NCBI GenBank assembly: GCA_945883665.1
Contig: CAMCXV010000014.1
Location: 1 to 23,319, forward strand
From: Rickettsia typhi
GTDB taxonomy: Bacteria > Pseudomonadota > Alphaproteobacteria > Rickettsiales > Rickettsiaceae
Direction of reading: 5' to 3'
DNA: 23,319 bases
Shown piece by piece: positions 1 to 7,374 of this stretch. The notes under the pieces were generated by a model. The model was not told the DNA's origin, made no database searches, and worked only from the letters and a program-made list of their open reading frames with translations. How positions within the stretch are numbered: the first letter of the stretch is position 1; the number at the start of each line of letters is the position of its first letter. The position numbers and the translations under genes are program-made.

Positions 1-2
1 CG

Positions 3-134
3 AATAAGGTTTTTGCTTCGGTAGACCATATAATGGACTCTTGTTCAGAAGCTTGGCTTGATTTTGTAAATATTAAGGGGAATGTAAAAAAATTATGCAC
101 TAGAAAATGGGCTGATTTAAGTCATCTTATTTAA
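3..134 (+). pseudogene. C-terminal fragment of an IS630-type transposase
   Basis: The frame from base 3 is open for 43 codons, from the window edge to a TAA at 132-134. It reads NKVFASVDHIMDSCSEAW and later CTRKWADL. As I recall the family, this matches the last ~45 residues of IS630/Tc1-mariner DDE transposases, which follow the pattern N-x-V-F, then D-x-I, C-x-x-A-W, and a terminal R-x-W-A. The catalytic DDE region would lie left of the window, so I cannot tell whether the gene is complete or a remnant. A short hairpin follows at 148-175. Neither terminal repeat of the 162-bp element at 1016-1177 occurs right after this gene, so a link between the two rests only on shared IS630-like traits. 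Confidence 0.6.
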
Positions 135-429
135 GGTGATTGGTATAATTCCTCGAAGTTTTCTTCGCAGGGAATAATTTAGATTTGATTTCTAATATTA
201 GAAATTCTGCTAGATACCTAATATCTCTGATGAGAGGAGTATCATCGAAAATCAGACCTAAAATAAACAATTATTTTGAGGGATTCTGTTCATTACGTAA
301 TGTATTTTTTGGGTGTACCTAAAATAGGTAGTTTAATGGAAAGTAATATCTAATACAGCATTTCTTACATTTGTGCAACAAAGCCAATGATTCTTCATAT
401 CACGAAGCATTACCTGTGAATAAAGTTTA
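135..429. other. Gene-free region with several short palindromes
   Basis: I see no convincing coding frame or tRNA in these 295 bases. There are four symmetrical sequences. The first is a hairpin at 148-175 (ATTCC and CGAAG arms around a TTTT loop). The second is an 18-bp perfect palindrome ATTTCTAATATTAGAAAT at 188-205. The third is CATTACGTAATG at 291-302. The fourth is TACCTA-aaa-TAGGTA at 316-330. The first may end transcription of the transposase, although no clear T-run follows it. The rest have no assigned role. The region lies between a transposase tail and the 3' end of an uncharacterised gene, so it may be decayed mobile-element sequence. Confidence 0.4.
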
Positions 430-984
430 TTAACTCGTAACCATTACTTTCACGCAGGTAGCGACTGGGTATTTATCTTTTTGCAAGCCTATATTTGCTT
501 CAAAATATTTTAGACTATTCCCCAAACCTTCGGTAATAATTTTTCCATCCATAAAATATGCAATTAAATCGTAATATACCATAACATATTCATTAAAACC
601 ATTATCACGTATTACGTTTATATATTCTATTATCTGATGAACCGACTGAAAATTAATCAAAGATTTACTTTTTGCTAATTTTATTATTTCTTCACCGCTA
701 GCAACTTTGCCTAGTTGATCTATAACATCTAACATACGGCTACTGGGTTTACTTTGATACATCTTAAATTGCGTACTTAAAAAATCCGCTAAATTACTTT
801 CAAGAAGCTTATGTTTAATTTTCCAATAATATCCTTCTAAATCTTCTCTAAAATCGTAATAATCTAGATTTACTTTGTCTTGTAATATATTGGTAATTTT
901 ATCAACCGTTATATCGAGATATTTTATCATTCTCTTATCAATAGAAATCTCTTGTGCTATTCCCGTAACTAAATATGTTCCCAT
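430..984 (-). CDS. Hypothetical protein, 184 residues, unrecognised
   Basis: I do not recognise this protein. It is soluble-looking, with no signal peptide or membrane segment. It starts MGTYLVTGIAQ, which could be a short N-terminal strand region, and continues as mostly charged, helix-prone sequence. Possible elements are a Lys-rich EEIIKLAKSKS stretch near residues 98-108 and an aromatic YVMVYYDLIAYF segment near residues 133-144. There is a single Cys near the C-terminus. The start ATG has AGAG about five bases upstream. Start and stop both look clean, and the frame is long for such AT-rich DNA, which favours a real gene. The 162-bp mobile element ends only about 31 bases upstream of the start codon, so the native promoter was probably displaced or replaced by element sequence. 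Confidence 0.55.
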   Translation of the reverse strand: MGTYLVTGIAQEISIDKRMIKYLDITVDKITNILQDKVNLDYYDFREDLEGYYWKIKHKLLESNLADFLSTQFKMYQSKPSSRMLDVIDQLGKVASGEEIIKLAKSKSLINFQSVHQIIEYINVIRDNGFNEYVMVYYDLIAYFMDGKIITEGLGNSLKYFEANIGLQKDKYPVATCVKVMVTS

Positions 985-1015
985 AAAAACTCTATTTTAA
1001 ACCTTGATTACCATA

Positions 1016-1177
1016 TATAGCTAACCCGATTAGGTTCCGTACAGTTGTTTAAAACAAGAGAAGGAAATACTGGAATTTGTAAAAGACGGTAGTAACTTAT
1101 TAAGTTAATATAGCAGAAATTAATGAAAATGTCAATGGCAGAGAGAGTGTGTATAGAACCTAATCAGGTTAGCTATA
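1016..1177 (+). mobile_element. 162-bp MITE-like element, copy 1
   Basis: The sequence starts TATAGCTAACC and ends GGTTAGCTATA. Its ends form imperfect terminal inverted repeats of about 26 bp with three mismatches, the inner parts being GATTAGGTTC and GAACCTAATC. It is too short to encode a transposase. A reverse-complement copy lies at 23158-23319 and is identical except for one base (T at 1109, C in the other copy). The TA at each outer edge fits a TA target duplication of the Tc1/mariner-IS630 type, but TATA is part of both ends, so the exact boundary is ambiguous. The element lies between two minus-strand genes, just upstream of the hypothetical gene at 430-984 and downstream of cycM. 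Confidence 0.8.
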
Positions 1178-1230
1178 AAACACGACAAAAGCTTTGCAAA
1201 GAATTTTTCCGTAGAGCTGTACAAGTAGCT

Positions 1231-1746
1231 TCAGCTAGCTTTTTCTTTTAAAAATGCTATTACATCAGCTATATCTTCTGGTTTACTAAGACCGGCAAAT
1301 GACATTTTAGTGCCAGGAATAAATTTAGAAGGCTTATTCAAGAAATGAAATAAACTATCATCATCCCATACTCCTCCCGCTGCTTCCATTGCTTTTGAAT
1401 AGCTAAAATCTTTTTTATGAGCTTTTGGTCCTCCAGGAACATGCCATAAATTAGGTCCAACTTTATTTGCCCCACCATTATCAAAACTATGACATGAAAC
1501 GCATTTTTTTACTATCACCGCTCCGGCATCAGCATTAGCTTTAGCCATTAATGCTTTGACATCAACAGGAACAGCTTGGCTATTTTGCGCAACAGTTTGC
1601 GATTCTTCAATTGCTACACTATATCCCCTTTGTGATAACTCAAGTTTTGGTTTATAAAGAATATTTGCAACAAAACCAACCAACATGGCAATCAAACTAG
1701 CAAGAAATATGGCGGCAGCAATTTTATTTAATTCTATCTCAGACAT
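1231..1746 (-). CDS. cycM: Membrane-anchored cytochrome c, CycM/c552 type
   Basis: This is a class I cytochrome c held to the inner membrane by an uncleaved N-terminal helix, with its heme domain in the periplasm. It should shuttle electrons between the bc1 complex and cytochrome oxidase. Starting from MSEIELNK it is 171 residues. A hydrophobic helix spans about 9-30 (AAAIFLASLIAMLVGFVANIL), and a linker is followed by the heme attachment motif CVSCH at 82-86. The axial Met is M148, in PGTKMSFAG. An upstream in-frame ATG (1782) would add 12 residues, but it has no ribosome binding site and family members, as I recall them, begin at the MS(E/G)xELNK position, so I place the start at 1746. It is the last gene of the hydrolase-tsaD-cycM run, 42 bases after tsaD. 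Confidence 0.93.
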   Translation of the reverse strand: MSEIELNKIAAAIFLASLIAMLVGFVANILYKPKLELSQRGYSVAIEESQTVAQNSQAVPVDVKALMAKANADAGAVIVKKCVSCHSFDNGGANKVGPNLWHVPGGPKAHKKDFSYSKAMEAAGGVWDDDSLFHFLNKPSKFIPGTKMSFAGLSKPEDIADVIAFLKEKAS

Positions 1747-1788
1747 AAACTTATTCTTGTTATTAAACAAATATACATACAAAAATAT

Positions 1789-2817
1789 TTACAAATCTTC
1801 TAAACTCCATTGAGCCCTTGGTTTAAAGCTCACATCGTCTATTATACCAGCATTAAAGCGCTCCAGTCCAACAAAAGCGATCATTGCCGCATTATCTGTG
1901 CATAATTTTATTGGCGGTGCAACAAAATTATATAAATATTCTTGCGAAACTAACTCAAGAGTAGATCTTAAAACGCTATTAGCAGCAACACCTCCCGCTA
2001 CCACTAAGTTTCTACCAATTGCTACTTTTTCATATTCATTAATAGCATATTTTGTCTTTTTGTAAATGATATTACTAATTGCTTTTTGAAAACTCGCAGC
2101 AACATCACAAATATCTTGCTCAGAAAAATTAGGCAATCTCTCTATTGTTAATCTTACAGCTGTTTTTAAACCAGAAAATGACATATCACAATTTTTGCGA
2201 TCGATCATTGGAAGAGGAAATAAAAAACGATTTTCATCACCTAATAATGCTTTTTTTTCAATTTCTGGCCCTCCCGGAAAACCAAGATTCATCATTTTAG
2301 CAACTTTGTCAAAGGCTTCTCCCATTGCATCATCTAAAGTCTGCCCCAGAATTTTATATTTCCCAAGAGCTAATACAGCAACATATTGACAATGCCCGCC
2401 ACTAGCAAGCAAAAGTAAATAAGGATACTCTATTTGATTAGTTAATCTGGCAGTTAAAGCATGACCTTCAAGATGATTTACGGCTATAAAAGGTTTGGCA
2501 AGGACACTAGCTATTGTTTTTGCAAACATAGCGCCAACAATAACACCGCCAATAAGACCAGGACCACATGTTGCAGATATCACATCTAATTCTTTGATAT
2601 TCATTTTAGCTTGTGACAAAGCAACTTCCATGGCTTTTTTCAAATTTTTCATATGAGATCTGGCAGCAATCTCAGGCACTACACCCTGAAATATCTCATG
2701 CTCATTTTTTTGAGAAATAATTACATTAGAAATTATTTGAAGATTAGAGTCAATGATCGAAACAGCTGTATCATCACAGCTAGATTCTATACCAAGAACT
2801 CTAATATATTTTGACAA
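1789..2817 (-). CDS. tsaD: tRNA N6-adenosine threonylcarbamoyltransferase TsaD
   Basis: TsaD (older names Gcp, YgjD) works with TsaB and TsaE to transfer the threonylcarbamoyl group to A37 of tRNAs that read ANN codons. It belongs to the ASKHA ATPase fold. The 342-residue length is typical. Visible motifs are the N-terminal [14 protein letters not shown], the metal-binding HLEGH (H115 and H119), ASGGHCQ near residue 138, a glycine-rich [10 protein letters not shown] segment, and the third metal ligand D308 in CTDNAAM. All expected ligands are present, so the enzyme should be functional. The gene lies 11 bases downstream of the serine hydrolase stop and 42 bases upstream of cycM, so the three are probably one transcript. 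Confidence 0.97.
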   Translation of the reverse strand: MSKYIRVLGIESSCDDTAVSIIDSNLQIISNVIISQKNEHEIFQGVVPEIAARSHMKNLKKAMEVALSQAKMNIKELDVISATCGPGLIGGVIVGAMFAKTIASVLAKPFIAVNHLEGHALTARLTNQIEYPYLLLLASGGHCQYVAVLALGKYKILGQTLDDAMGEAFDKVAKMMNLGFPGGPEIEKKALLGDENRFLFPLPMIDRKNCDMSFSGLKTAVRLTIERLPNFSEQDICDVAASFQKAISNIIYKKTKYAINEYEKVAIGRNLVVAGGVAANSVLRSTLELVSQEYLYNFVAPPIKLCTDNAAMIAFVGLERFNAGIIDDVSFKPRAQWSLEDL

Positions 2818-2828
2818 TACTCCCTACT

Positions 2829-4022
2829 CTATTTTGATTTTATTGAATTAAGTATAGATTCTACAAAAAAATGTATATCTAGCTGATTCCGTGGGTTTGT
2901 TAAATCTATTTTATCTACCATATCTTTTGGTATATAGTTCATAACGTTACTAAGAACGGAATAGTAAAAATTTCCACATGTAATATAGCCAGACTCTCCT
3001 CTAATTGCAAGGGCGTTTCCAGCATGATAATACATATGGCAATTTTCCGAAAGTTCTGAAATAAATAATCCATAACCCATATATGTTTTTCTACCGTTTT
3101 TATCAGCTATCTGATAATGTTTTTTCATCATTAATTCATAAGATTCTGAAGAAAGCACAGAACCATTATGCAAAGCTTTATGCCAACTAATTAAATCACT
3201 ATTAGTTGAAATAACTCCTCCATCAGCAAATGGCACCATAATAAATTCAGACTTATCCTCTATAAATTTAGGTTCCGAGCCAGTCGGAGTTACAAAATAA
3301 CGCACTGGAAGTAGAGAATGCTCGGGATCAATTTGCATTTTTATTGCTTCTTTAAAATTTACGAGCCTAGTTTCAGTCATGTTAAGAGGATCAAATAGTT
3401 CATCCTTATAAAATTCTCCCAGAGATTTACCGCTTACTTGTTCAATTATTAAACCAAGCAATACAAAATTCGTATTATTGTAGAAATGCTCAACACCTGG
3501 TTCAAAGGTCAGATTAGATGAAGCAGCAAAATTAGCTATATCCTTGTTAATTTCTGCATGAGGTTTTTCTATGTCTATTTTTATATTCATAAAATATTCA
3601 GGTAACCCACTACTATGGGTCAATAAATGGTGAATAGTGATTTTATCAGCCCAACGTGGGACTAAACCATCATTCCATATACCAGATTTTGCTGTTAAAT
3701 GTTTTGAGATTTTATCTTTTACATTAAGGAGTTTTTTATCTTGCAATCTTAATATGGAAGCAGCTGTCATAGACTTAGTTATTGATGCTATAGGCATCTG
3801 CTCATTTTCTTTTAGTAATTCATGATTATTTACTGAACGAATTCCATGCGCTCCTATTACAAGAGTTCCGTTATCATCACAGAACATATAAGTAGCATTT
3901 AAAAAATGGCTAGAAAGATAGTCTTTTATTGTATTTTCAAGTTTCCCCTGCAACGGAACAGCGATTACAAGCGAAGCCTTGAACACTAAAAACAAAATTA
4001 CCAAATAAAAGTTTTTTATCAC
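2829..4022 (-). CDS. Secreted serine hydrolase, beta-lactamase class C/PBP4*-like
   Basis: This belongs to the beta-lactamase class C / D,D-peptidase-like family. Read from the GTG at 4022 it is 397 residues. An N-terminal signal peptide (IKNFYLVILFLVFKASLVIA) suggests periplasmic or outer location. The three family motifs are present: SxxK as SITK (S80, K83), YxN as YNN (Y181 to N183), and HxG as HAG (H333 to G335). Supporting landmarks are THSSGLPEY and TNFVLLGLIIEQ. An ATG at 4091 would extend the frame by 23 residues but would bury the signal peptide, and the GTG has a good AGGGGA site just upstream. The substrate cannot be read from sequence; such proteins may be D-aminopeptidases, carboxypeptidases or esterases rather than resistance enzymes. 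It opens the hydrolase-tsaD-cycM run. Confidence 0.85.
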   Translation of the reverse strand: MIKNFYLVILFLVFKASLVIAVPLQGKLENTIKDYLSSHFLNATYMFCDDNGTLVIGAHGIRSVNNHELLKENEQMPIASITKSMTAASILRLQDKKLLNVKDKISKHLTAKSGIWNDGLVPRWADKITIHHLLTHSSGLPEYFMNIKIDIEKPHAEINKDIANFAASSNLTFEPGVEHFYNNTNFVLLGLIIEQVSGKSLGEFYKDELFDPLNMTETRLVNFKEAIKMQIDPEHSLLPVRYFVTPTGSEPKFIEDKSEFIMVPFADGGVISTNSDLISWHKALHNGSVLSSESYELMMKKHYQIADKNGRKTYMGYGLFISELSENCHMYYHAGNALAIRGESGYITCGNFYYSVLSNVMNYIPKDMVDKIDLTNPRNQLDIHFFVESILNSIKSK

Positions 4023-4026
4023 GAAA

Positions 4027-4032
4027 TCCCCT
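4027..4032 (-). promoter_or_regulatory. Ribosome binding site that decides the GTG start of the serine hydrolase
   Basis: On the minus strand AGGGGA lies four bases before GTG at 4022-4020. It is one of the stronger Shine-Dalgarno matches in the window and favours this GTG over the ATG at 4091. Confidence 0.6.
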
Positions 4033-4153
4033 AAAAAATAAATATTATAATTCAAACTCTTACAATCTAGCTCACAAAGATAAAGAGTCAATAAAAATCA
4101 ACTTTTACCCTTTATTAGAATTTTGCAAGATGATGAGTTAATGAATTCTAGCC

Positions 4154-4171
4154 TTAAAAAGCAACATTGCT
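4154..4171 (-). terminator. Weak hairpin with a T-rich tail after the bioA remnant
   Basis: On the minus strand AGCAA and TTGCT (4171-4160) can pair around a two-base loop, followed by TTTTAA. It lies about 25 bases after the stop of the bioA fragment. The stem is only five base pairs, so this is a weak candidate for the end of the former biotin transcript. Confidence 0.25.
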
Positions 4172-4195
4172 AAATAATATGTAGATTCTCAACTA

Positions 4196-4531
4196 TTATT
4201 TAGAGAGTTGCTTTAGAATATTTGTAATTTTCTGATAAGTAATTTCTAATTCTTCTGAAGTAATCGAATAAGGGGGTAATAGATAAATTGTGTTACCGAG
4301 TGGTCTAATCAACAATCCTTCTTCTAAAAATCTTTTTTTGAGTTTAGCGCTTAAATTATAATCGCTTTTAATATCAAATGCGCTGATCGTTCCAAGAATA
4401 CGAGTATGTTCAATATTGGAGCAATTGCTTTGTAAAATGGATATGCCTTTTTGATGAGATTCATGAATAGATATTAAAGCATTCTGAGTATCAGATTGCT
4501 TTAATAAATTTAGGTCTATTATCATTTTCAT
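4196..4531 (-). pseudogene. bioA: bioA remnant: C-terminal quarter of DAPA aminotransferase
   Basis: This open frame carries the C-terminal ~105 residues of BioA, the PLP-dependent adenosylmethionine-8-amino-7-oxononanoate aminotransferase. Recognisable parts are RILGTISAFDI, then FLEEGLLIRPLGNTIYLLPP with the substrate-carboxylate Arg of the RPxG motif, and a final SEELEITYQKI helix. A full BioA has roughly 430 residues. The PLP-binding Lys and the whole large domain are missing, so it cannot work as an aminotransferase. The bioA-like sequence starts around 4522-4500, where it abuts the truncated bioF in a different frame, as expected of a deletion that removed the 3' part of bioF and the 5' three quarters of bioA. 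The Met at the start of this frame is accidental. Confidence 0.85.
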
Positions 4532-5012
4532 ATTTGATTAAAAGCGATGATAGATGTTCCATATCATTATGACAAAATCTAACAAGTTCTGGATTACTCA
4601 GGGAAATAGCTTGATAAAGACTTGCATGATTTAATTTATCAAAAAAGACAATGGGTTTTGTTCCTAAAATTTTAGAATCTAATAATGATGATAAAACACT
4701 AAAATTTGTTTGGAATCCTGTGTTAAAAATTAATGCGCTTTCTGTGTTTTTGTCTTTTGCGATAATGTCTTCTAAAGATTCAAATAGTTCATTATTACCA
4801 GATAAAAGCCTAGAGCCGGTAGAACCAATACCATATTGTTGTGCCGCTATAATAGCTGCATTTAAAATTTCAGAATTACGACTTAGCCCTAGGTAATCAT
4901 TTGTAGAGAAGTCTAAATAGTTGTTTTGATTCTCTTGACCTGTTGTGAGTAATCTGCGATATTTGCTGGTGCTATGTAAAACGGATAAATATAGTTTATA
5001 TGGTTTGTACAT
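4491..5012 (-). pseudogene. bioF: bioF remnant: N-terminal part of 8-amino-7-oxononanoate synthase
   Basis: The 173-residue frame matches the first ~165 residues of BioF (KAPA synthase, normally about 390 residues). Landmarks are LDFSTNDYLGLS, YGIGSTGSRLLSGN, ALIFNTGFQTNFSVL and FFDKLNHASLYQAI. Similarity runs to about RPKFI, after which three out-of-register codons lead to a stop. The PLP Lys and the Asp/His pair that hold the cofactor lie beyond this point and are absent. The start codon and early coding sequence look undamaged, so the loss is recent or a single event. The gene is divergent from bioB with 28-34 bases between start codons. It is probably non-functional. Confidence 0.88.
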
Positions 5013-5046
5013 TTTGAATCATAAATTTTAATTAGAGTAGGTGGTT

Positions 5047-5994
5047 ATGCAAAAAAAATGGCTTTTACAAGATGCAAAAGATATTTTTAATCTGCCATTG
5101 ATTAAACTTTTATATAAAGCACAAACCGTACACAAAAATCATTTTAGTCCTAATGCCTTCCAGATTAGCACACTTTTAAGTATAAAAACAGGAGGTTGTC
5201 CAGAGAATTGTTCTTACTGCCCTCAATCTGCTCATTATAAAACTGATCTTAAGAAAGAGCCTCTTATGAAAATCAATGATGTAGTTTCAATTGCTACAAG
5301 AGCAAAAGAATCTGGAGCCACCAGATTTTGTATGGGAGCGGCATGGCGTGAACCACGAGATGAAGATCTAGCACTTGTGTGCGAGATGGTATCTGAAGTA
5401 AAAAAACTTGGTTTAGAAACATGTGTAACACTTGGCATGCTTGAAAATTCACAGGCAAAACAGCTTAAAAATGCTGGGCTAGATTTTTACAATCACAATA
5501 TCGATACTTCAGCAGAATTCTATGACAAGATCATTACAACACGAACATTTGAAGATAGATTAAACACCCTTGAACTAGTCAGGCAATCAGGCATTAAAGT
5601 TTGTTGTGGAGGAATTTTAGGAATGGGAGAGACAAATGATGATCGTATCAAGATGCTTGTACTACTTGCAAATTTAGAAGAACAACCGGAATCAGTACCT
5701 ATCAATAAATTAATAAAAATTCCTGGAACCCCTTTGGCAAATCAAAAAGATATAGATCCTTTTGATTTTGTACGCACTCTTGCTCTTGCAAGAATTCTGA
5801 TGCCTAAATCTTATGTTAGACTCTCAGCTGGAAGGGAACAAATGTCTGATGAGTTTCAAGCTTTATGTTTTATGAGTGGTGCAAATTCTATTTTTTATGG
5901 TGAGAAATTATTAACAGCAGATAATCCAATTCCTGAAAAAGATAATCAGTTGTTTGAACGGCTAGGTCTTGAGAAAATAACTCTCTCTTGCTGA
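5047..5994 (+). CDS. bioB: Biotin synthase BioB
   Basis: BioB is the radical SAM enzyme that inserts sulfur into dethiobiotin, the last step of biotin synthesis. The 4Fe-4S/SAM motif is CPENCSYC (C51, C55 and C58 counting from the ATG at 5047). The cysteines of the sacrificial 2Fe-2S cluster are present in [15 protein letters not shown] and IKVCCGG, and its arginine ligand in [11 protein letters not shown]. Also present are YNHNIDTS and [18 protein letters not shown]. The C-terminus is about 25-30 residues shorter than in E. coli, in a tail that varies. A GTG at 5041 is an alternative start; AGAG at 5034-5037 lies nine bases before the ATG, so I prefer the ATG. Every catalytic residue I can check is intact, although the divergent bioF and bioA are destroyed. 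Confidence 0.95.
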   Translation: MQKKWLLQDAKDIFNLPLIKLLYKAQTVHKNHFSPNAFQISTLLSIKTGGCPENCSYCPQSAHYKTDLKKEPLMKINDVVSIATRAKESGATRFCMGAAWREPRDEDLALVCEMVSEVKKLGLETCVTLGMLENSQAKQLKNAGLDFYNHNIDTSAEFYDKIITTRTFEDRLNTLELVRQSGIKVCCGGILGMGETNDDRIKMLVLLANLEEQPESVPINKLIKIPGTPLANQKDIDPFDFVRTLALARILMPKSYVRLSAGREQMSDEFQALCFMSGANSIFYGEKLLTADNPIPEKDNQLFERLGLEKITLSC

Positions 5995-6107
5995 TAAAGT
6001 AGTTAAAACAAAGCATGCTATTGGCAATTATTTAAAACGATTTCTGATTAATTTATGAAAATGATCCTCCCTAGTTTAATTAATCCAATAAGAGACGCAA
6101 AAGACCA

Positions 6108-7295
6108 ATGAATAAAACTAAACAATCTATTTCAATTTATATCCATTGGCCATTTTGTTTATCACTTTGCCCATATTGTGATTTTAATTCTCATGTTGCA
6201 AGTAATATAGACCATAATAGATGGTTGAAAGCTTACGAAAAAGAATTAGAGTATTTTGCATCTATAATAAAAAACAAAAAGGTTAAATCCATATTTTTTG
6301 GAGGAGGAACACCTTCTCTCATGGAACCTTTTGTTGTTCAAGGTATAATAGATAAAATAGCCTCTCTTGGTATTATATCAGATTCATGCGAAATAACACT
6401 TGAAGCAAACCCAACTTCTTTTGAAACAAATAAATTTAAACAATTCAAATCAGCTGGTATTAATAGGGTTTCTATTGGTGTGCAGTCATTTAATGAAAAA
6501 GACTTATCAGTTTTGGGGCGGAAACATTCTGCTTTGGAAGCAATTAATGCTATTAATTCGGCTAGTAATATTTTTTCTAGATATTCGTTCGATTTAATTT
6601 ATGCTCGCCCTCAGCAAGCTCTTAAAGCCTGGCAAGAAGAATTAAAATTTGCATTGACGCTTGCAAATGGTCATATCTCCCTTTACCAGCTAACTATCGA
6701 GAAAGGAACGCCATTTTTTAACCTTTTCCGCTCTAATCAACTAATTTTACCGTCAAATGATGAAGCTGCAGATTTGTATAAGTGGACTGGTGATTTTCTA
6801 AAAGAAAATAATTATAATCGATATGAGATTTCAAATTATTCTAGGATAAAAGAAGAATCGATACATAATTTATGTTATTGGAATTATAATGAATATTTAG
6901 GTATAGGTCCTGGAGCACATAGTCGTGTTCATAAAGAATGTAGTATATCAGCTTTAATGATGCATCATAAACCTGATAAATGGCTAGATTCCGTCAATTC
7001 TCAAGGTCATGGAATTCAGAATAACATAAATCTTTCTACTAATGAAATTATTGAGGAAATGATAATGATGGGAACAAGACTTGCAAATGGTATAAAAGAA
7101 AAATCCGTGGAAAAACTTTTACAGTTAAAGTTTTTTGATATTTTAAATCAAGATATCTTGAAACAATATATTGATCATCAATTAGTTTCTTTAAGTAATG
7201 GTATTTTAAAATTATCAGATTCAGGGCTAATGCTACATAACTATCTGATAGCTAGAATTATCAAAACTGAGCCAAACATAATAAACTCGCTTTGA
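6108..7295 (+). CDS. hemW: Radical SAM heme chaperone HemW
   Basis: HemW is the HemN-like radical SAM protein that binds heme and is thought to deliver it to cytochromes. It is often mislabelled as oxygen-independent coproporphyrinogen oxidase. The 395-residue protein starts IYIHWPFCLSLCPYCDFNSH, with the cluster motif C17-x3-C21-x2-C24. Other HemW landmarks are FFGGGTPSLM (65-71), EANPTSF, RVSIGVQSF, LGRKHSA, and CYWNYNEYLGIGPGAHS in the second half, followed by the C-terminal winged-helix-like HemN domain. It is the only gene between bioB and uvrA on this strand and converges with uvrA. The start has only a weak ribosome binding site (GAGA about twelve bases upstream). Confidence 0.93.
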   Translation: MNKTKQSISIYIHWPFCLSLCPYCDFNSHVASNIDHNRWLKAYEKELEYFASIIKNKKVKSIFFGGGTPSLMEPFVVQGIIDKIASLGIISDSCEITLEANPTSFETNKFKQFKSAGINRVSIGVQSFNEKDLSVLGRKHSALEAINAINSASNIFSRYSFDLIYARPQQALKAWQEELKFALTLANGHISLYQLTIEKGTPFFNLFRSNQLILPSNDEAADLYKWTGDFLKENNYNRYEISNYSRIKEESIHNLCYWNYNEYLGIGPGAHSRVHKECSISALMMHHKPDKWLDSVNSQGHGIQNNINLSTNEIIEEMIMMGTRLANGIKEKSVEKLLQLKFFDILNQDILKQYIDHQLVSLSNGILKLSDSGLMLHNYLIARIIKTEPNIINSL

Positions 7296-7327
7296 TCTTC
7301 AGAAAAACCGTATTTTATGAATTTTTT

Positions 7328-7345
7328 AACTGCAGTAATGCAGTT
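7328..7345. terminator. Hairpin between convergent hemW and uvrA
   Basis: AACTGCA and TGCAGTT form a perfect seven-base stem around a GTAA loop in the 79-base space between the two stop codons. A T-run precedes it on the plus strand, and an A-rich stretch follows. Neither side has a classical U-tail directly after the stem, so termination is inferred mainly from its position. Confidence 0.35.
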
Positions 7346-7374
7346 GTTCTACAAAAAAAGACTAAAAATTAGTT

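Noticed and set aside
227..250. Hammerhead-like core: CTGATGA followed after 13 bases by GAAA
   Set aside because: The intervening bases pair poorly as stem II, and I could not find flanking stems I and III with a cleavage site in a consistent arrangement. GATGA and TCATC can pair, but that hairpin uses up core bases.
1123..1251. 42-residue plus-strand frame starting inside the mobile element and running into the 3' end of cycM
   Set aside because: It is antisense to the cycM end, ends in low-complexity Phe codons, and has no recognisable features. It is probably chance.
1747..1782. N-terminal extension of cytochrome c from the ATG at 1782
   Set aside because: It has no ribosome binding site, and the extension precedes the family's usual start and membrane anchor.
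6055..6110. 18-codon frame directly upstream of hemW with ATGA overlap
   Set aside because: Too short to judge, no recognisable product and only weak ribosome signals. It could be a leader peptide but nothing specific supports that.
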